A DNA stretch of 64,000 nucleotides from Bacteroides oleiciplenus YIT 12058 (GTDB taxonomy: Bacteria; Bacteroidota; Bacteroidia; Bacteroidales; Bacteroidaceae): the NCBI RefSeq assembly GCF_000315485.1, contig NZ_JH992940.1, forward strand, positions 248,001 to 312,000, written 5' to 3'. Positions within the stretch are counted from its first letter, which is position 1, and every line of letters begins with the position of its first letter. The notes under the pieces are model-generated. The model was not told where the DNA came from and made no database searches. It worked only from the letters and a program-made list of their open reading frames with translations. The position numbers were made by a program, and so were the translations under genes. This document shows, piece by piece, positions 1 to 11,755 of this stretch.

Positions 1-1028
1 CAGTTGGTGAAGAGGAAATAGCTAATGTTGTGTCCATGATGTCCGGTGTGCCCGTGCAGCGTATGGCGCAGGCGGAAGGTGTTAAATTGGCAGGTATGAA
101 AGAAGAATTGCAGGCTAAGGTAATAGCTCAGGATCCAGCCATTGAGAAAGTGACGAAAGCTATTTTACGTAGTCGTGTAGGTTTGAAAGACCCGAATCGC
201 CCTATTGGAACATTCTTGTTTTTGGGACCTACTGGTGTAGGAAAAACACACTTGGCTAAGCAATTGGCAAAATACATGTTCGGTTCTGCTGATGCACTTA
301 TACGTGTGGATATGAGTGAATACATGGAAAAATTTACTGTTTCTCGTCTGGTTGGTGCGCCTCCGGGATATGTAGGGTATGAAGAAGGTGGTCAGTTGAC
401 AGAGAAAATACGTCGGAAACCTTATTCTATCGTACTGCTGGATGAGATTGAAAAAGCGCATCCCGATGTGTTCAATATCTTGTTGCAACTGATGGATGAA
501 GGTCGTCTGACTGACAGTTATGGCAGAACGGTAGACTTTAAAAATACAGTTGTTATCATGACTTCAAACATTGGTACGCGTCAATTGAAGGATTTTGGTC
601 GTGGTGTAGGTTTTGCTGCACAAAACCGTACGGACGACAAGGAGTACTCGCGAGGGGTAATACAAAAGGCCTTGAACAAATCTTTTGCTCCTGAGTTTCT
701 GAACCGTATAGATGAAATCATTACTTTTGATCAGCTTTCATTGGATGCTATTGAAAAGATTATCGACATTGAATTAAAAGGCTTGTTTGAACGTGTGGAA
801 GCTCTGGGTTATAAGCTTATTATTGATGGTAAGGCTAAGACATTTATGGCGTCCAAAGGTTATGATGTACAGTTCGGTGCCCGTCCGCTGAAACGTGCCA
901 TTCAAACTTACCTGGAAGATGGTCTTTCGGAATTGATTGTCTCTTCCGAATTGAATCTGGGTGATACGATTTCTGTCTCTTTGAATGAAGAGAAGGGAGA
1001 ATTGGATATCAAAGCAGTGACTAAGTAA
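1..1028 (+). CDS. clpC: ClpC-type AAA+ unfoldase, C-terminal part (gene cut by window start)
   Basis: The reading frame is already open at base 3, so this is the 3' end of a longer gene; the first in-window GTG or ATG codons are not the start. The visible part is the second AAA+ module of a ClpA/ClpC (Hsp100) unfoldase. It has the Walker A motif GPTGVGKT, the pore-loop segment GYVGY, Walker B LLDEIEKAH, the sensor segment TSNIG, and the C-terminal small domain with the GARPLKR sensor-2 arginine. Proteins of this family unfold substrates in the cytoplasm and feed them to the ClpP protease. A ClpC rather than ClpB assignment is from overall resemblance and is less sure than the family call. A hairpin terminator follows the stop codon. 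Confidence 0.9.
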   Translation, partial: VGEEEIANVVSMMSGVPVQRMAQAEGVKLAGMKEELQAKVIAQDPAIEKVTKAILRSRVGLKDPNRPIGTFLFLGPTGVGKTHLAKQLAKYMFGSADALIRVDMSEYMEKFTVSRLVGAPPGYVGYEEGGQLTEKIRRKPYSIVLLDEIEKAHPDVFNILLQLMDEGRLTDSYGRTVDFKNTVVIMTSNIGTRQLKDFGRGVGFAAQNRTDDKEYSRGVIQKALNKSFAPEFLNRIDEIITFDQLSLDAIEKIIDIELKGLFERVEALGYKLIIDGKAKTFMASKGYDVQFGARPLKRAIQTYLEDGLSELIVSSELNLGDTISVSLNEEKGELDIKAVTK

Positions 1029-1077
1029 ATTTTTCACTTCTATCTATAGAGTTTTTCCAGCTAATAAACAGTCAAAA

Positions 1078-1107
1078 TGTCAGTCTATATGGACTGGCAT
1101 TTTTTTT
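1078..1107 (+). terminator. Rho-independent terminator after clpC
   Basis: An inverted repeat (TGTCAGTC / GACTGGCA, one G-T pair) is followed directly by a run of eight T. It lies 50 bases after the clpC stop and before htpG. Confidence 0.75.
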
Positions 1108-1111
1108 GCAT

Positions 1112-1119
1112 TATATTTG
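1112..1119 (+). promoter_or_regulatory. Candidate -7 box of the htpG promoter
   Basis: TATATTTG fits the Bacteroides -7 consensus TAnnTTTG and lies 44 bases upstream of the htpG ATG. No convincing -33 TTTG is seen at the right distance, so this is tentative. Confidence 0.35.
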
Positions 1120-1162
1120 CCAAGCGATTAATATATAAACTTAAAATATAAATAATAGTAGT

Positions 1163-3208
1163 ATGCAAAAAGGAAATATTGGGGTAACTACCGAAAACAT
1201 TTTCCCCGTTATTAAGAAGTTCTTGTACAGTGATCATGAGATTTTTCTTCGTGAGTTAGTTTCTAATGCCGTAGATGCTACACAGAAGTTGAAAACTTTA
1301 GCTTCTATTGGTGAGTTTAAGGGTGAAGTTGGAGATTTGACTGTACGTGTATCCTTAGAAAAGGATACGATTACTGTCTCTGACCGTGGTATCGGTTTGA
1401 CAGCCGAAGAAATCGATAAGTACATCAATCAGATTGCTTTTTCTGGTGCTAACGATTTTCTGGAGAAATATAAGAATGATGCCAATGCTATTATCGGCCA
1501 TTTTGGTTTGGGATTTTATTCAGCCTTCATGGTCGCGAAGAAAGTGGAGATTATTACAAAATCTCATAAAGAGGGTGCTCAGGCTGTGAAATGGAGCTGT
1601 GATGGTAGTCCTGAATTCACTATCGAAAACATAGATAAGGCTGACCGTGGTACAGATATCGTGCTTTACATTGATGATGAAAGCAAGGAATTTCTTGAAG
1701 AAGCTCGCATTTCTTCTTTACTGAAGAAGTATTGTAGCTTCTTGCCTATCCCCATTGCTTTTGGCAAAAAGAAAGATTGGAAAGATGGAAAACAGGTAGA
1801 AACAGATGAAGATAATATTATCAACGATAGTAACCCATTGTGGACGTTGAAACCCAGTGACTTGAAAGATGAAGATTATAAGAAATTTTATCGGGATCTC
1901 TATCCGATGTCTGATGAACCTTTGTTCTGGATACACTTGAACGTAGATTATCCGTTCCATCTGACCGGTATCCTTTACTTCCCGAAGGTAAAGAGTAATA
2001 TAGAATTGAATAAGAATAAGATACAGCTTTACAGTAATCAGGTGTATGTTACAGACTCTGTAGAAGGTATTGTGCCTGACTTTTTGACGCTGTTGCATGG
2101 TGTACTTGATTCTCCAGATATTCCTTTGAACGTATCCCGTTCTTATCTTCAGAGTGATTCTAATGTGAAGAAGATTTCTACGTATATTACGAAGAAAGTA
2201 TCTGACCGTTTACAATCTATCTTTAAGAACGATCGCAAACAGTTTGAAGAGAAATGGAATGATTTGAAAATCTTTATCAATTATGGAATGCTTACTCAAG
2301 AAGATTTCTATGATAGGGCAAAAGATTTTTCTCTTTTTACTGATGCGGATGGCAAATGTTACACGTTTGAGGAATATAATAAACTCATCAAAGATAATCA
2401 GACAGATAAGGATGGCACTCTGATTTATCTGTATGCAAATCATAAAGATGAGCAATTTAGCTATATTGAAGCAGCTAAAAATAAGGGATATAGCGTGTTG
2501 CTGATGGATGGTCAGTTGGATATTGCTTTAGTGAGCATGTTGGAGCAGAAATTTGAAAAATCCCGTTTCACTCGTGTGGATAGCGATGTTATCGACAATC
2601 TGATTATTAAAGAAGATAAAAAAGGTGAAACATTGGAGGCCAGCAAGCAGGAAGCTCTTTCAGCTGTGTTCAAGAGTCAGTTACCGAAGTTGGAGAAGGT
2701 TGAGTTCAATATTACTGCACAAGCTTTGGGTGAGAATTCTTCTCCTGTAATGATTACTCAAAGTGAATATATGCGCCGTATGAAAGAGATGGCTAATATT
2801 CAAGCAGGTATGAGTTTCTATGGTGAAATGCCTGATATGTTTAATTTGGTACTGAACTCCGATCATAAGTTGATAAAAGAAGTTTTAGCTGACGAAGAAA
2901 AGGAATGTGAACATGTTATAGCACCTATTCAAAAGGAAATGAATGAAGTGGACAAACATCGCAATGAACTGAAAGATAAGCAAAAAGGTAAGAAAGATGA
3001 AGAAATTTCTACTGGAGAAAGAGATGAAGTAAATACCCTAGACAAGAAGTGGGAAGAACTGAAAACAAAGAAAGATGAAGCTTTTGCTGAATATGCTGCT
3101 AAGAATAAGGTTGTCCGTCAGTTGATTGACTTGGCCTTACTGCAAAACGGTATGCTGAAAGGTGAAGCTCTAAACAATTTTGTGAAGAGAAGTATCGAGT
3201 TAATTTAA
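1163..3208 (+). CDS. htpG: Molecular chaperone HtpG (Hsp90)
   Basis: This 681-residue protein is a bacterial Hsp90, an ATP-driven dimeric cytoplasmic chaperone. The N-terminal GHKL ATPase domain shows E31, N35 and D38 in ELVSNAVDA, the ADP-binding loop D74-RGIGL, and the glycine-rich lid GHFGLGFYSAFMV. The middle domain carries the conserved NVSR.YLQ segment. A lysine- and glutamate-rich stretch near residues 590-635 lies between helical segments in the C-terminal dimerisation region. The length is slightly above the E. coli protein (about 624 residues). The ATG is preceded by a spaced -7 box and the gene ends in its own terminator, so it is probably transcribed alone. Confidence 0.96.
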   Translation: MQKGNIGVTTENIFPVIKKFLYSDHEIFLRELVSNAVDATQKLKTLASIGEFKGEVGDLTVRVSLEKDTITVSDRGIGLTAEEIDKYINQIAFSGANDFLEKYKNDANAIIGHFGLGFYSAFMVAKKVEIITKSHKEGAQAVKWSCDGSPEFTIENIDKADRGTDIVLYIDDESKEFLEEARISSLLKKYCSFLPIPIAFGKKKDWKDGKQVETDEDNIINDSNPLWTLKPSDLKDEDYKKFYRDLYPMSDEPLFWIHLNVDYPFHLTGILYFPKVKSNIELNKNKIQLYSNQVYVTDSVEGIVPDFLTLLHGVLDSPDIPLNVSRSYLQSDSNVKKISTYITKKVSDRLQSIFKNDRKQFEEKWNDLKIFINYGMLTQEDFYDRAKDFSLFTDADGKCYTFEEYNKLIKDNQTDKDGTLIYLYANHKDEQFSYIEAAKNKGYSVLLMDGQLDIALVSMLEQKFEKSRFTRVDSDVIDNLIIKEDKKGETLEASKQEALSAVFKSQLPKLEKVEFNITAQALGENSSPVMITQSEYMRRMKEMANIQAGMSFYGEMPDMFNLVLNSDHKLIKEVLADEEKECEHVIAPIQKEMNEVDKHRNELKDKQKGKKDEEISTGERDEVNTLDKKWEELKTKKDEAFAEYAAKNKVVRQLIDLALLQNGMLKGEALNNFVKRSIELI

Positions 3209-3237
3209 ATACGCCTTTTATTCACAATCTATAGTTA

Positions 3238-3278
3238 AGAGCATTGCAACTCTAAGGAGTTGTAATGCTCTTTTTTTC
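3238..3278 (+). terminator. Rho-independent terminator after htpG
   Basis: A 14-base stem (AGAGCATTGCAACT paired with AGTTGTAATGCTCT, one G-T pair) with a six-base loop is followed by seven or more T. Confidence 0.85.
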
Positions 3279-3342
3279 ATATAATTTGTGTAGGATTGCT
3301 TGTTTTTTTGCGTTGGATACGTCCAATTTCGAAACAATTGCA

Positions 3343-3350
3343 TATATTTG
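3343..3350 (+). promoter_or_regulatory. Candidate -7 box for the patatin-barrel gene
   Basis: TATATTTG matches TAnnTTTG and lies 42 bases before the ATG. The -33 element is not clear. Confidence 0.35.
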
Positions 3351-3391
3351 AGCTTTGATAATATTTATTATTCAGCTCGGAAGTTTGAAGT

Positions 3392-5683
3392 ATGAAAAGG
3401 ATTCTTTTGCTTTTATCGTTTTGTTTCTTGTTGCTACCTATGCTGCAAGCCCAAAAAGTGGGACTTGTTTTGAGTGGTGGCGGTGCGAAAGGTATGACGC
3501 ATATCGGCATCATTCGGGCTTTGGAAGAAAACAACATTCCCATTGACTATATTACTGGTACATCTATGGGAGCCATAATTGGTTCACTCTATGCTATGGG
3601 GTATTCTCCTGATGATATGGAAGCTTTGCTGCGTTCAGAGGACTTCAAGCGTTGGTATTCGGGAAAGGTAGAACCAAAGTATGCCTATTATTTCAAGAAA
3701 AATCTTCCTACACCGGAATTTTTTAATATTCGTTTTGATTTTAAAGATTCTTTGAATGTCAAACCGCAGTTGCCGACCAGTATGGTTAATCCTATTCAGA
3801 TGAATCTGGTTTTTGTGGAACTGTTTGCTCGTGCTACTGCTGCATGTGATGGTGATTTCGATAAACTTTTTATTCCTTTCCGCTGCATAGCTTCTGATGT
3901 GTATAATAAGCGACAGATTGTATTAGGAAAAGGTGATTTAGGTGATGCAGTTCGTGCTTCGATGAGCTTCCCGTTTGTTTTCAAACCTATTGAGATAGAT
4001 AGTGTACTGGCTTATGATGGTGGTATTTATAATAATTTTCCGACTGACGTGATGCGGGATGATTTTCATCCGGATATCATTATTGGTAGTGTTGTTGCGG
4101 CCAATCCATCCAAACCAAAGGAGAATGATCTTATGAGTCAGATAGAAAATATGGTGATGCAGAAAACGGATTATTCTATTCCAGATTCTGTTGGTATTCT
4201 CATGACATTCAAGTATGATGATGTGAATTTGCTTGATTTCGACCGTCTTCAGGAACTTCATGATATAGGCTATAATCGTACTATTAGCATGATGGATTCT
4301 ATAAAAAACCGTATTCGCCGCAGAGTAAATGCAGATAATGTGCGTTTACGTCGTTTGGTTTACCGCAGTAATCTACCGCAACTTTATTTTCAGAAAATTT
4401 ATATTCAGGGTGCCAATCCACAACAACAAGCTTATATTCAGAAGGAATTTCATGATGAAGAAGATGAAGCATTTACTTACGAGGATATGAAGCGTGGATA
4501 TTTTCGTTTATTGGCTGATAATATGATTTCTGAAATTATTCCGAAAGCGGTGTTCAATGAAGAGACGGATATGTACGATTTGCATCTGAAAGTCAAGATG
4601 GAGGATAACTTTTCTGTCCGCTTGGGAGGTAGCGTATCTACAACAAGTTCCAATCAGATTTATTTGGGCTTGGGATATCAGAATCTTAATTATTATGCCA
4701 AGGAGTTTACATTCGATGGGCAATTGGGCAAAGTCTATAATAATGCACAACTAATGGGACGCATCGATTTGCCTACGCATATTCCTACGTCATATCGGCT
4801 TATTGCATCTATTAGCACTTTCGATTATTACAAGAAAGATAAACTATTCTCCAAAAATGATAAGCCTTCTTTTAACTCAAAAGATGAACGCTTTCTGAAG
4901 TTAATAATAGCTTTACCATTTTTGTCGAATAAAAGAGCGGAATTTGGCTTTGGCATTGGAAAATTACAAGATAATTATTTTCAGTCCAGTGTGATTAACT
5001 TTGAGGAAGACCGTTCAGATAGAAGTGTTTATAGGCTTATAGGTGGTTCTATCAGTTTCTATGGCAGCACATTGAATACGCGTCAATATGCTACAAAAGG
5101 ATATAATGAAAAGTTAATAGCCCAGATATTTACGGGAAAAGAAAGGTATACACCTGGAAATCCTACAGAATTAGCTACCACTCAGGAACGGCAATCATGG
5201 CTACAGATTTCTTACATGAAAGAAGCTTATCATAACATGGCGCCTAAATTTGTACTGGGATGGATGGCAGAAGCATTGTATTCATCGAAAAATTTCTCGG
5301 AGAATTTTACGGCGACTATGATGCAGGCAGCAGCGTTCTCACCAACTCCGCACAGTAAATTGATGTATAATGAAGCTTTCCGCGCTAATCAATTTCTGGC
5401 TGCTGGGGTTAAACCCATGTTTATTTTCAATGATATGTTCCATATAAGAGGAGAATTCTATGGCTTTATGCCTATTTTTCCGATTGAAAAGAATACGCAA
5501 AATAAGGCATTCTATGGAAAAGCTTTTTCAAAGGTTGAATATATGGGAGAAATTTCTGTTATTTGCCAATTACCCTTCGGGGCGATTTCTGCTTATGTAA
5601 ATCATTATAGTTCACCGAGAAGGGAGTGGAATGTAGGTCTAAGTATCGGCTGGCAACTGTTTAATTACCGTTTCATCGAATAA
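3392..5683 (+). CDS. Patatin-like phospholipase fused to a POTRA and outer-membrane barrel (type Vd autotransporter-like)
   Basis: The 763-residue product has a signal peptide (residues 1-20, cut near LQA-QK). A patatin domain follows: the oxyanion segment GGGAKG (about residues 30-34), the nucleophile S58 in GTSMG, and the catalytic Asp208 in DGG. A region at about residues 335-400 looks like a POTRA domain. The remainder is rich in alternating aromatic and polar strands typical of a 16-strand surface-antigen barrel. This is the architecture of type Vd autotransporters such as PlpD and FplA. The protein would sit in the outer membrane as a lipid hydrolase; whether the patatin domain is exposed or periplasmic cannot be told. 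The gene stands alone between htpG and the tRNA genes. Confidence 0.88.
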   Translation: MKRILLLLSFCFLLLPMLQAQKVGLVLSGGGAKGMTHIGIIRALEENNIPIDYITGTSMGAIIGSLYAMGYSPDDMEALLRSEDFKRWYSGKVEPKYAYYFKKNLPTPEFFNIRFDFKDSLNVKPQLPTSMVNPIQMNLVFVELFARATAACDGDFDKLFIPFRCIASDVYNKRQIVLGKGDLGDAVRASMSFPFVFKPIEIDSVLAYDGGIYNNFPTDVMRDDFHPDIIIGSVVAANPSKPKENDLMSQIENMVMQKTDYSIPDSVGILMTFKYDDVNLLDFDRLQELHDIGYNRTISMMDSIKNRIRRRVNADNVRLRRLVYRSNLPQLYFQKIYIQGANPQQQAYIQKEFHDEEDEAFTYEDMKRGYFRLLADNMISEIIPKAVFNEETDMYDLHLKVKMEDNFSVRLGGSVSTTSSNQIYLGLGYQNLNYYAKEFTFDGQLGKVYNNAQLMGRIDLPTHIPTSYRLIASISTFDYYKKDKLFSKNDKPSFNSKDERFLKLIIALPFLSNKRAEFGFGIGKLQDNYFQSSVINFEEDRSDRSVYRLIGGSISFYGSTLNTRQYATKGYNEKLIAQIFTGKERYTPGNPTELATTQERQSWLQISYMKEAYHNMAPKFVLGWMAEALYSSKNFSENFTATMMQAAAFSPTPHSKLMYNEAFRANQFLAAGVKPMFIFNDMFHIRGEFYGFMPIFPIEKNTQNKAFYGKAFSKVEYMGEISVICQLPFGAISAYVNHYSSPRREWNVGLSIGWQLFNYRFIE

Positions 5684-5711
5684 ATTTCTTCAAAAAAAGT
5701 TTGCGTAAAAC

Positions 5712-5741
5712 TTGCAGTTACGAAAAAAGTCCGTATCTTTG
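5712..5741 (+). promoter_or_regulatory. Promoter of the tRNA-Arg pair
   Basis: A TTG at 5712-5714 is followed 19 bases later by TATCTTTG at 5734-5741. This is a good match to the Bacteroides housekeeping consensus TTG-N19-TAnnTTTG. It ends 17 bases before the first tRNA. Confidence 0.8.
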
Positions 5742-5758
5742 CACCCGTTAAACAAAAA

Positions 5759-5832
5759 GGCCGCGTAGCTCAACTGAATAGAGTAGCTGACTACGGATCA
5801 GCCGGTTACAGGTTTGAATCCTGTCGCGGTCA
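5759..5832 (+). tRNA. tRNA-Arg, anticodon ACG (copy 1)
   Basis: A full cloverleaf of 74 bases can be drawn. The acceptor stem is GGCCGCG/CGCGGTC with one G-T pair, the D stem is GCTC/GAGT, and the anticodon stem GCTGA/TCAGC encloses CTACGGA. The anticodon ACG reads CGN arginine codons, presumably as inosine. The T arm is ACAGG-TTTGAAT-CCTGT. The discriminator base is A and CCA is not encoded. It is followed after 16 bases by a near-identical copy. Confidence 0.96.
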
Positions 5833-5848
5833 CACTTTTTGATAACAA

Positions 5849-5922
5849 GGTCGCGTAGCTCAACTGAATAGAGTAGCTGACTACGGATCAGCCGGTTACA
5901 GGTTTGAATCCTGTCGCGATCA
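5849..5922 (+). tRNA. tRNA-Arg, anticodon ACG (copy 2)
   Basis: It is the same cloverleaf and anticodon as the copy just upstream. The only differences are in the acceptor stem, GGTCGCG/CGCGATC: the third pair is T-A instead of C-G, so both sides changed together and pairing is kept. CCA is not encoded. It is probably co-transcribed with copy 1 and closed by the terminator that follows. Confidence 0.96.
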
Positions 5923-5923
5923 C

Positions 5924-5960
5924 AAAAACCTCTGCAAGATATGTTTTGCAGAGGTTTTTT
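5924..5960 (+). terminator. Terminator of the tRNA-Arg pair
   Basis: AAAACCTCTGCAA pairs with TTTTGCAGAGGTTTT across a short loop and ends in six T. It begins two bases after the second tRNA. Confidence 0.88.
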
Positions 5961-6103
5961 GGTTACTACACACTTGACTACATTGGGTTATACTTTCCGC
6001 AAGTGAGGGTATACACTCGCAAATGTAACCTGGCCATAGTCATAGTCGCAAGTGTACAAGTTATCAGATAGCACACGGGCAAGCAATATAAATCTTGTGA
6101 GAC

Positions 6104-6136
6104 GAAAAAAACGTCCCCTAAGATGCTTAGGGGACG
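6104..6136 (-). terminator. Terminator of dapA
   Basis: A perfect stem CGTCCCCTAAG/CTTAGGGGACG at 6112-6136 is followed, on the minus strand, by a run of seven T. It lies 23 bases after the dapA stop. Confidence 0.85.
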
Positions 6137-6159
6137 AATATGGTAAAGTTAGTTTTTCT

Positions 6160-7053
6160 TTAGCACTTTATGTTTAGTTCATCCAAAATCTTTCGCATAG
6201 CTTCAAAAGTTGTAATTCTGGTAGGTACAAGCGGAAGACGGAGCTTATTTTCAATCATTCCCATCACATTTAACATTGCTTTTACGCCTGCCGGATTTCC
6301 ATCTACAAAAAGTAATTTGAATAATTCGGCAAATTTATGGTGAATGGTCAATGCATTTGCATAGTCCCCTTGTAATGCCAGACGCACCATACGACTAAAT
6401 TCGCGTGGGAAAGCATTTCCTATGACTGATATGATGCCAACTGCTCCCAAGGTGATCAAAGGGAAGGTTATGCCATCATCGCCCGAAATAACGTCGAAAT
6501 TAGCGGGCTTATTCTTAATAATATCATCCATTTGGGTAATATCGCCAGATGCTTCTTTGACTGCAATGATATTTTTGAAGTCACGGGCAATGCGCAAGGT
6601 TGTTTCTGCTTTCATATTCACACCAGTACGGCCAGGCACATTATAGAGCACTATTGGAAGTTCTGTAGCTTCTGCAATCGCTTTATAGTGTTGATAAATA
6701 CCTTCCTGAGATGGTTTATTGTAATATGGGACAACAGATAAGATGGCGTCTACTCCGGTGAAATCGTCGTTTTTAAGAGTTTCTACAATAGCACGGGTGT
6801 TATTTCCACCAACGCCAAGTAGGATAGGTATTCGACCATTTACGCGTTCAATGACCATTGTCTTGATTTTCTTTTTTTCTTCTTCCGTCAATGTCGGAGT
6901 CTCTGCCGTGGTGCCCAGCACGCATAAAAAATCAGTATTGTTTTGAAGCTGATAGTCCACCAAACGTATCAATGCATCGTAATCAACGCTTTCATCCTCT
7001 TTAAAAGGAGTAATCAGCGCTACCCCCATTCCTTTCAATTTAGTCTGTATCAT
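6160..7053 (-). CDS. dapA: 4-hydroxy-tetrahydrodipicolinate synthase
   Basis: The enzyme condenses pyruvate with aspartate semialdehyde in the first committed step of lysine and diaminopimelate synthesis in the cytoplasm. The 297-residue TIM-barrel shows GTTAE (T48, T49), the PYYNKP loop (Y110, Y111), Y137 and R142 in YNVPGRTG, and the Schiff-base lysine K166 in VKEASGD. The length is usual for the family. It is transcribed alone, from a promoter of Bacteroides type at 7090-7123 to a strong hairpin terminator. The nearest gene upstream, ligA, is on the same strand, about 100 bases away. Confidence 0.95.
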   Translation of the reverse strand: MIQTKLKGMGVALITPFKEDESVDYDALIRLVDYQLQNNTDFLCVLGTTAETPTLTEEEKKKIKTMVIERVNGRIPILLGVGGNNTRAIVETLKNDDFTGVDAILSVVPYYNKPSQEGIYQHYKAIAEATELPIVLYNVPGRTGVNMKAETTLRIARDFKNIIAVKEASGDITQMDDIIKNKPANFDVISGDDGITFPLITLGAVGIISVIGNAFPREFSRMVRLALQGDYANALTIHHKFAELFKLLFVDGNPAGVKAMLNVMGMIENKLRLPLVPTRITTFEAMRKILDELNIKC

Positions 7054-7089
7054 GAGTGAAATTTAAGTAATCTCTAATTAAATGACTCG

Positions 7090-7123
7090 CAAAAGTACGA
7101 ATATTTTCGATTTCTACAGCAAA
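7090..7123 (-). promoter_or_regulatory. Promoter of dapA
   Basis: On the minus strand TTTG (7120-7123) is followed after 22 bases by TACTTTTG (7090-7097), 37 bases upstream of the dapA ATG. It fits the Bacteroides consensus. Confidence 0.6.
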
Positions 7124-7157
7124 TATAAGCTATAAAAAAGATTTCACTGGAAAAATG

Positions 7158-9915
<2,758 letters not shown>

Positions 9916-9934
9916 AACAGTTGTATAAAAACAG

Positions 9935-9966
9935 AAAAAGGACATTCTTTCCGAATGTCCTTTTTT
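9935..9966. terminator. Bidirectional terminator between trmD and pyrD
   Basis: AAAAAGGACATTC and GAATGTCCTTTTT form a perfect stem around a five-base loop, with T runs on both strands. It lies between the convergent ends of trmD and pyrD. Confidence 0.85.
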
Positions 9967-10004
9967 GTGTAAAACAGGCGCGAACGGTATTCTTCTGTTA
10001 TTAG

Positions 10005-10916
10005 TTATACCTCAAGCGCACCGATAATTTCTTTCATAGACTTATAGCCGTGTCTATCGAGATAGTCATTGATACCTTCCGCAACTTTAATCGTAACTGC
10101 CGGATCGATGAAATTTGCTGTACCGATTTGGATAGCTGAAGCTCCGGCAAGCATAAATTCCACAGCGTCTTTCCAGTTCATGATACCTCCTAAACCTATG
10201 ACTGGAATTTTTATCGCCTTAGCAACTTGCCATACCATGCGGAGAGCAATCGGTTTAACGGCTGCTCCCGACATGCCACCTGTTATAGTAGAGAGCACCG
10301 GACGTCTGCGTTCCGCGTCAATAGCCATTCCCAGCAGTGTATTAATTAATGATACGCTATCTGCACCGCCATTTTCTACAGCACGAGCGATTTCCGTTAT
10401 GTCCGTAACGTTAGGAGACAGCTTTACGATAAGTGTCTTTTTGTAAGCTGCGCGCACTGCTTTCACTACTTCTTCGGCGCCTTTTGCAGTGACTCCAAAA
10501 GCCATTCCACCTTGCTTCACATTAGGGCAAGAGATATTCAATTCTATGGCAGGAATTTTGTCAAGTGCATTGATGGTTTCTGCTGTTTTTACATAATCTT
10601 CTATCGCGGAACCCGAAACATTCACAATCATATTGGTTTCAATGTCCTTGATGCGTGGATAGATGTGTTCAACAAAGTAATCTACACCCTTATTTTGCAG
10701 TCCTACAGCGTTTAACATACCTGCCGGGGTTTCTGCCATACGCGGATATGGGTTACCTTCACGTTTGTGAAGGGTGGTTCCTTTTACAATTATACCGCCT
10801 ATTCGCGCAATATCGATGAAATCGGAAAACTCTTCACCATATCCAAATGTACCGGAGGCTGTCATTACCGGATTCTTCATTTGTAATTCGCCTATGTTTA
10901 CACTTAAATCTGCCAT
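10005..10916 (-). CDS. pyrD: Dihydroorotate dehydrogenase B, catalytic subunit
   Basis: This is the FMN-binding subunit of the class 1B enzyme, which oxidises dihydroorotate to orotate in pyrimidine synthesis and passes electrons to the PyrK partner. The 303-residue TIM barrel has the active-site cysteine C130 in NISCPN, the FMN phosphate-site glycines in GLGGIM, and the NTLLGMAID segment. It overlaps the pyrK reading frame by 13 bases, so the two are co-transcribed and probably translationally coupled. Confidence 0.95.
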   Translation of the reverse strand: MADLSVNIGELQMKNPVMTASGTFGYGEEFSDFIDIARIGGIIVKGTTLHKREGNPYPRMAETPAGMLNAVGLQNKGVDYFVEHIYPRIKDIETNMIVNVSGSAIEDYVKTAETINALDKIPAIELNISCPNVKQGGMAFGVTAKGAEEVVKAVRAAYKKTLIVKLSPNVTDITEIARAVENGGADSVSLINTLLGMAIDAERRRPVLSTITGGMSGAAVKPIALRMVWQVAKAIKIPVIGLGGIMNWKDAVEFMLAGASAIQIGTANFIDPAVTIKVAEGINDYLDRHGYKSMKEIIGALEV

Positions 10917-11680
10917 AATAGTTTGTTTATATTAAAAACCGGACCTTCTTTACATACACATAAATGTCCTTCTGTTGTGTTTTCCACACAACAAAGACAG
11001 GCGCCTATACCACATGCCATCGTATTTTCCAATGATACTTCACAGATTGTGTCTTTACTTTTGGCATATTTGGCAACAGCCATCATCATTGGTTTGGGGC
11101 CACAAGTGTAGATTTGCTCGAACTGCACCTTATTTAATATGGAATGTTGCGTTACGTATCCCTTTTCTCCATGACTGCCGTCCTCAGTAGTCGTGTATAC
11201 ATCACCATAAGCTGCAAATTGCTCTAATTGCATCAGGTCCTTATCACTTCTTGCCCCCAGAAGAAATGTCGGTTTACTGCCATTTTTAGCTAATTGCTCA
11301 CCTAAATAGAGCATAGGAGCCGTACCAACACCTCCACCTACTAGCAAAAGCTTATCAGAGGGTTTTTCAGGCATTGTGAAGCTATTTCCCAAGGGAAGTA
11401 CTACGTTGATTGTATCTCCAGCTTTAGCTTCGCCTAATCGCCTAGTTCCGTCGCCAATCAACTGGATAAGAAACCAAACTTCATTGCGTTGTCTGTCTAC
11501 ATAATTAATGGAAATAGGGCGACGCAGGAAAGTGGTTGGAGAACCATCCACGCGAATTTCCGCAAATTGTCCCGGAAGCATTTCCGGAAGCCGAGACGGA
11601 GCCGTCAGTTTCAACAGCACATAGTTGGTATGCAGTCTGACGTTCTCGGTCACAGTTAAATCTAAAATATATTTTTTCAT
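10904..11680 (-). CDS. pyrK: Dihydroorotate dehydrogenase electron-transfer subunit PyrK
   Basis: The 258-residue flavoprotein carries electrons from PyrD to NAD+. It has an FAD-binding beta-barrel with RRPIS (residues 53-57), the nucleotide-binding glycine run GGGVGTAPM (115-123), and a C-terminal [2Fe-2S] site with the pattern C223-x4-C228-x2-C231-x11-C243. The last bases overlap pyrD, which follows. A -7-like box sits 36 bases upstream of its ATG, so the pair may be transcribed apart from the regulator gene upstream on the same strand. Confidence 0.94.
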   Translation of the reverse strand: MKKYILDLTVTENVRLHTNYVLLKLTAPSRLPEMLPGQFAEIRVDGSPTTFLRRPISINYVDRQRNEVWFLIQLIGDGTRRLGEAKAGDTINVVLPLGNSFTMPEKPSDKLLLVGGGVGTAPMLYLGEQLAKNGSKPTFLLGARSDKDLMQLEQFAAYGDVYTTTEDGSHGEKGYVTQHSILNKVQFEQIYTCGPKPMMMAVAKYAKSKDTICEVSLENTMACGIGACLCCVENTTEGHLCVCKEGPVFNINKLLWQI

Positions 11681-11715
11681 ATCCTATATAAGAGGTGAAT
11701 TTTGTCTTCAGCGTA

Positions 11716-11723
11716 CAAAGATA
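11716..11723 (-). promoter_or_regulatory. Candidate -7 box of pyrK-pyrD
   Basis: The minus strand reads TATCTTTG, matching TAnnTTTG, between the XRE regulator and pyrK. No -33 element was found. Confidence 0.4.
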
Positions 11724-11755
11724 CGGGAAATTGTGCAGAATGTCGTTTTTACCTT

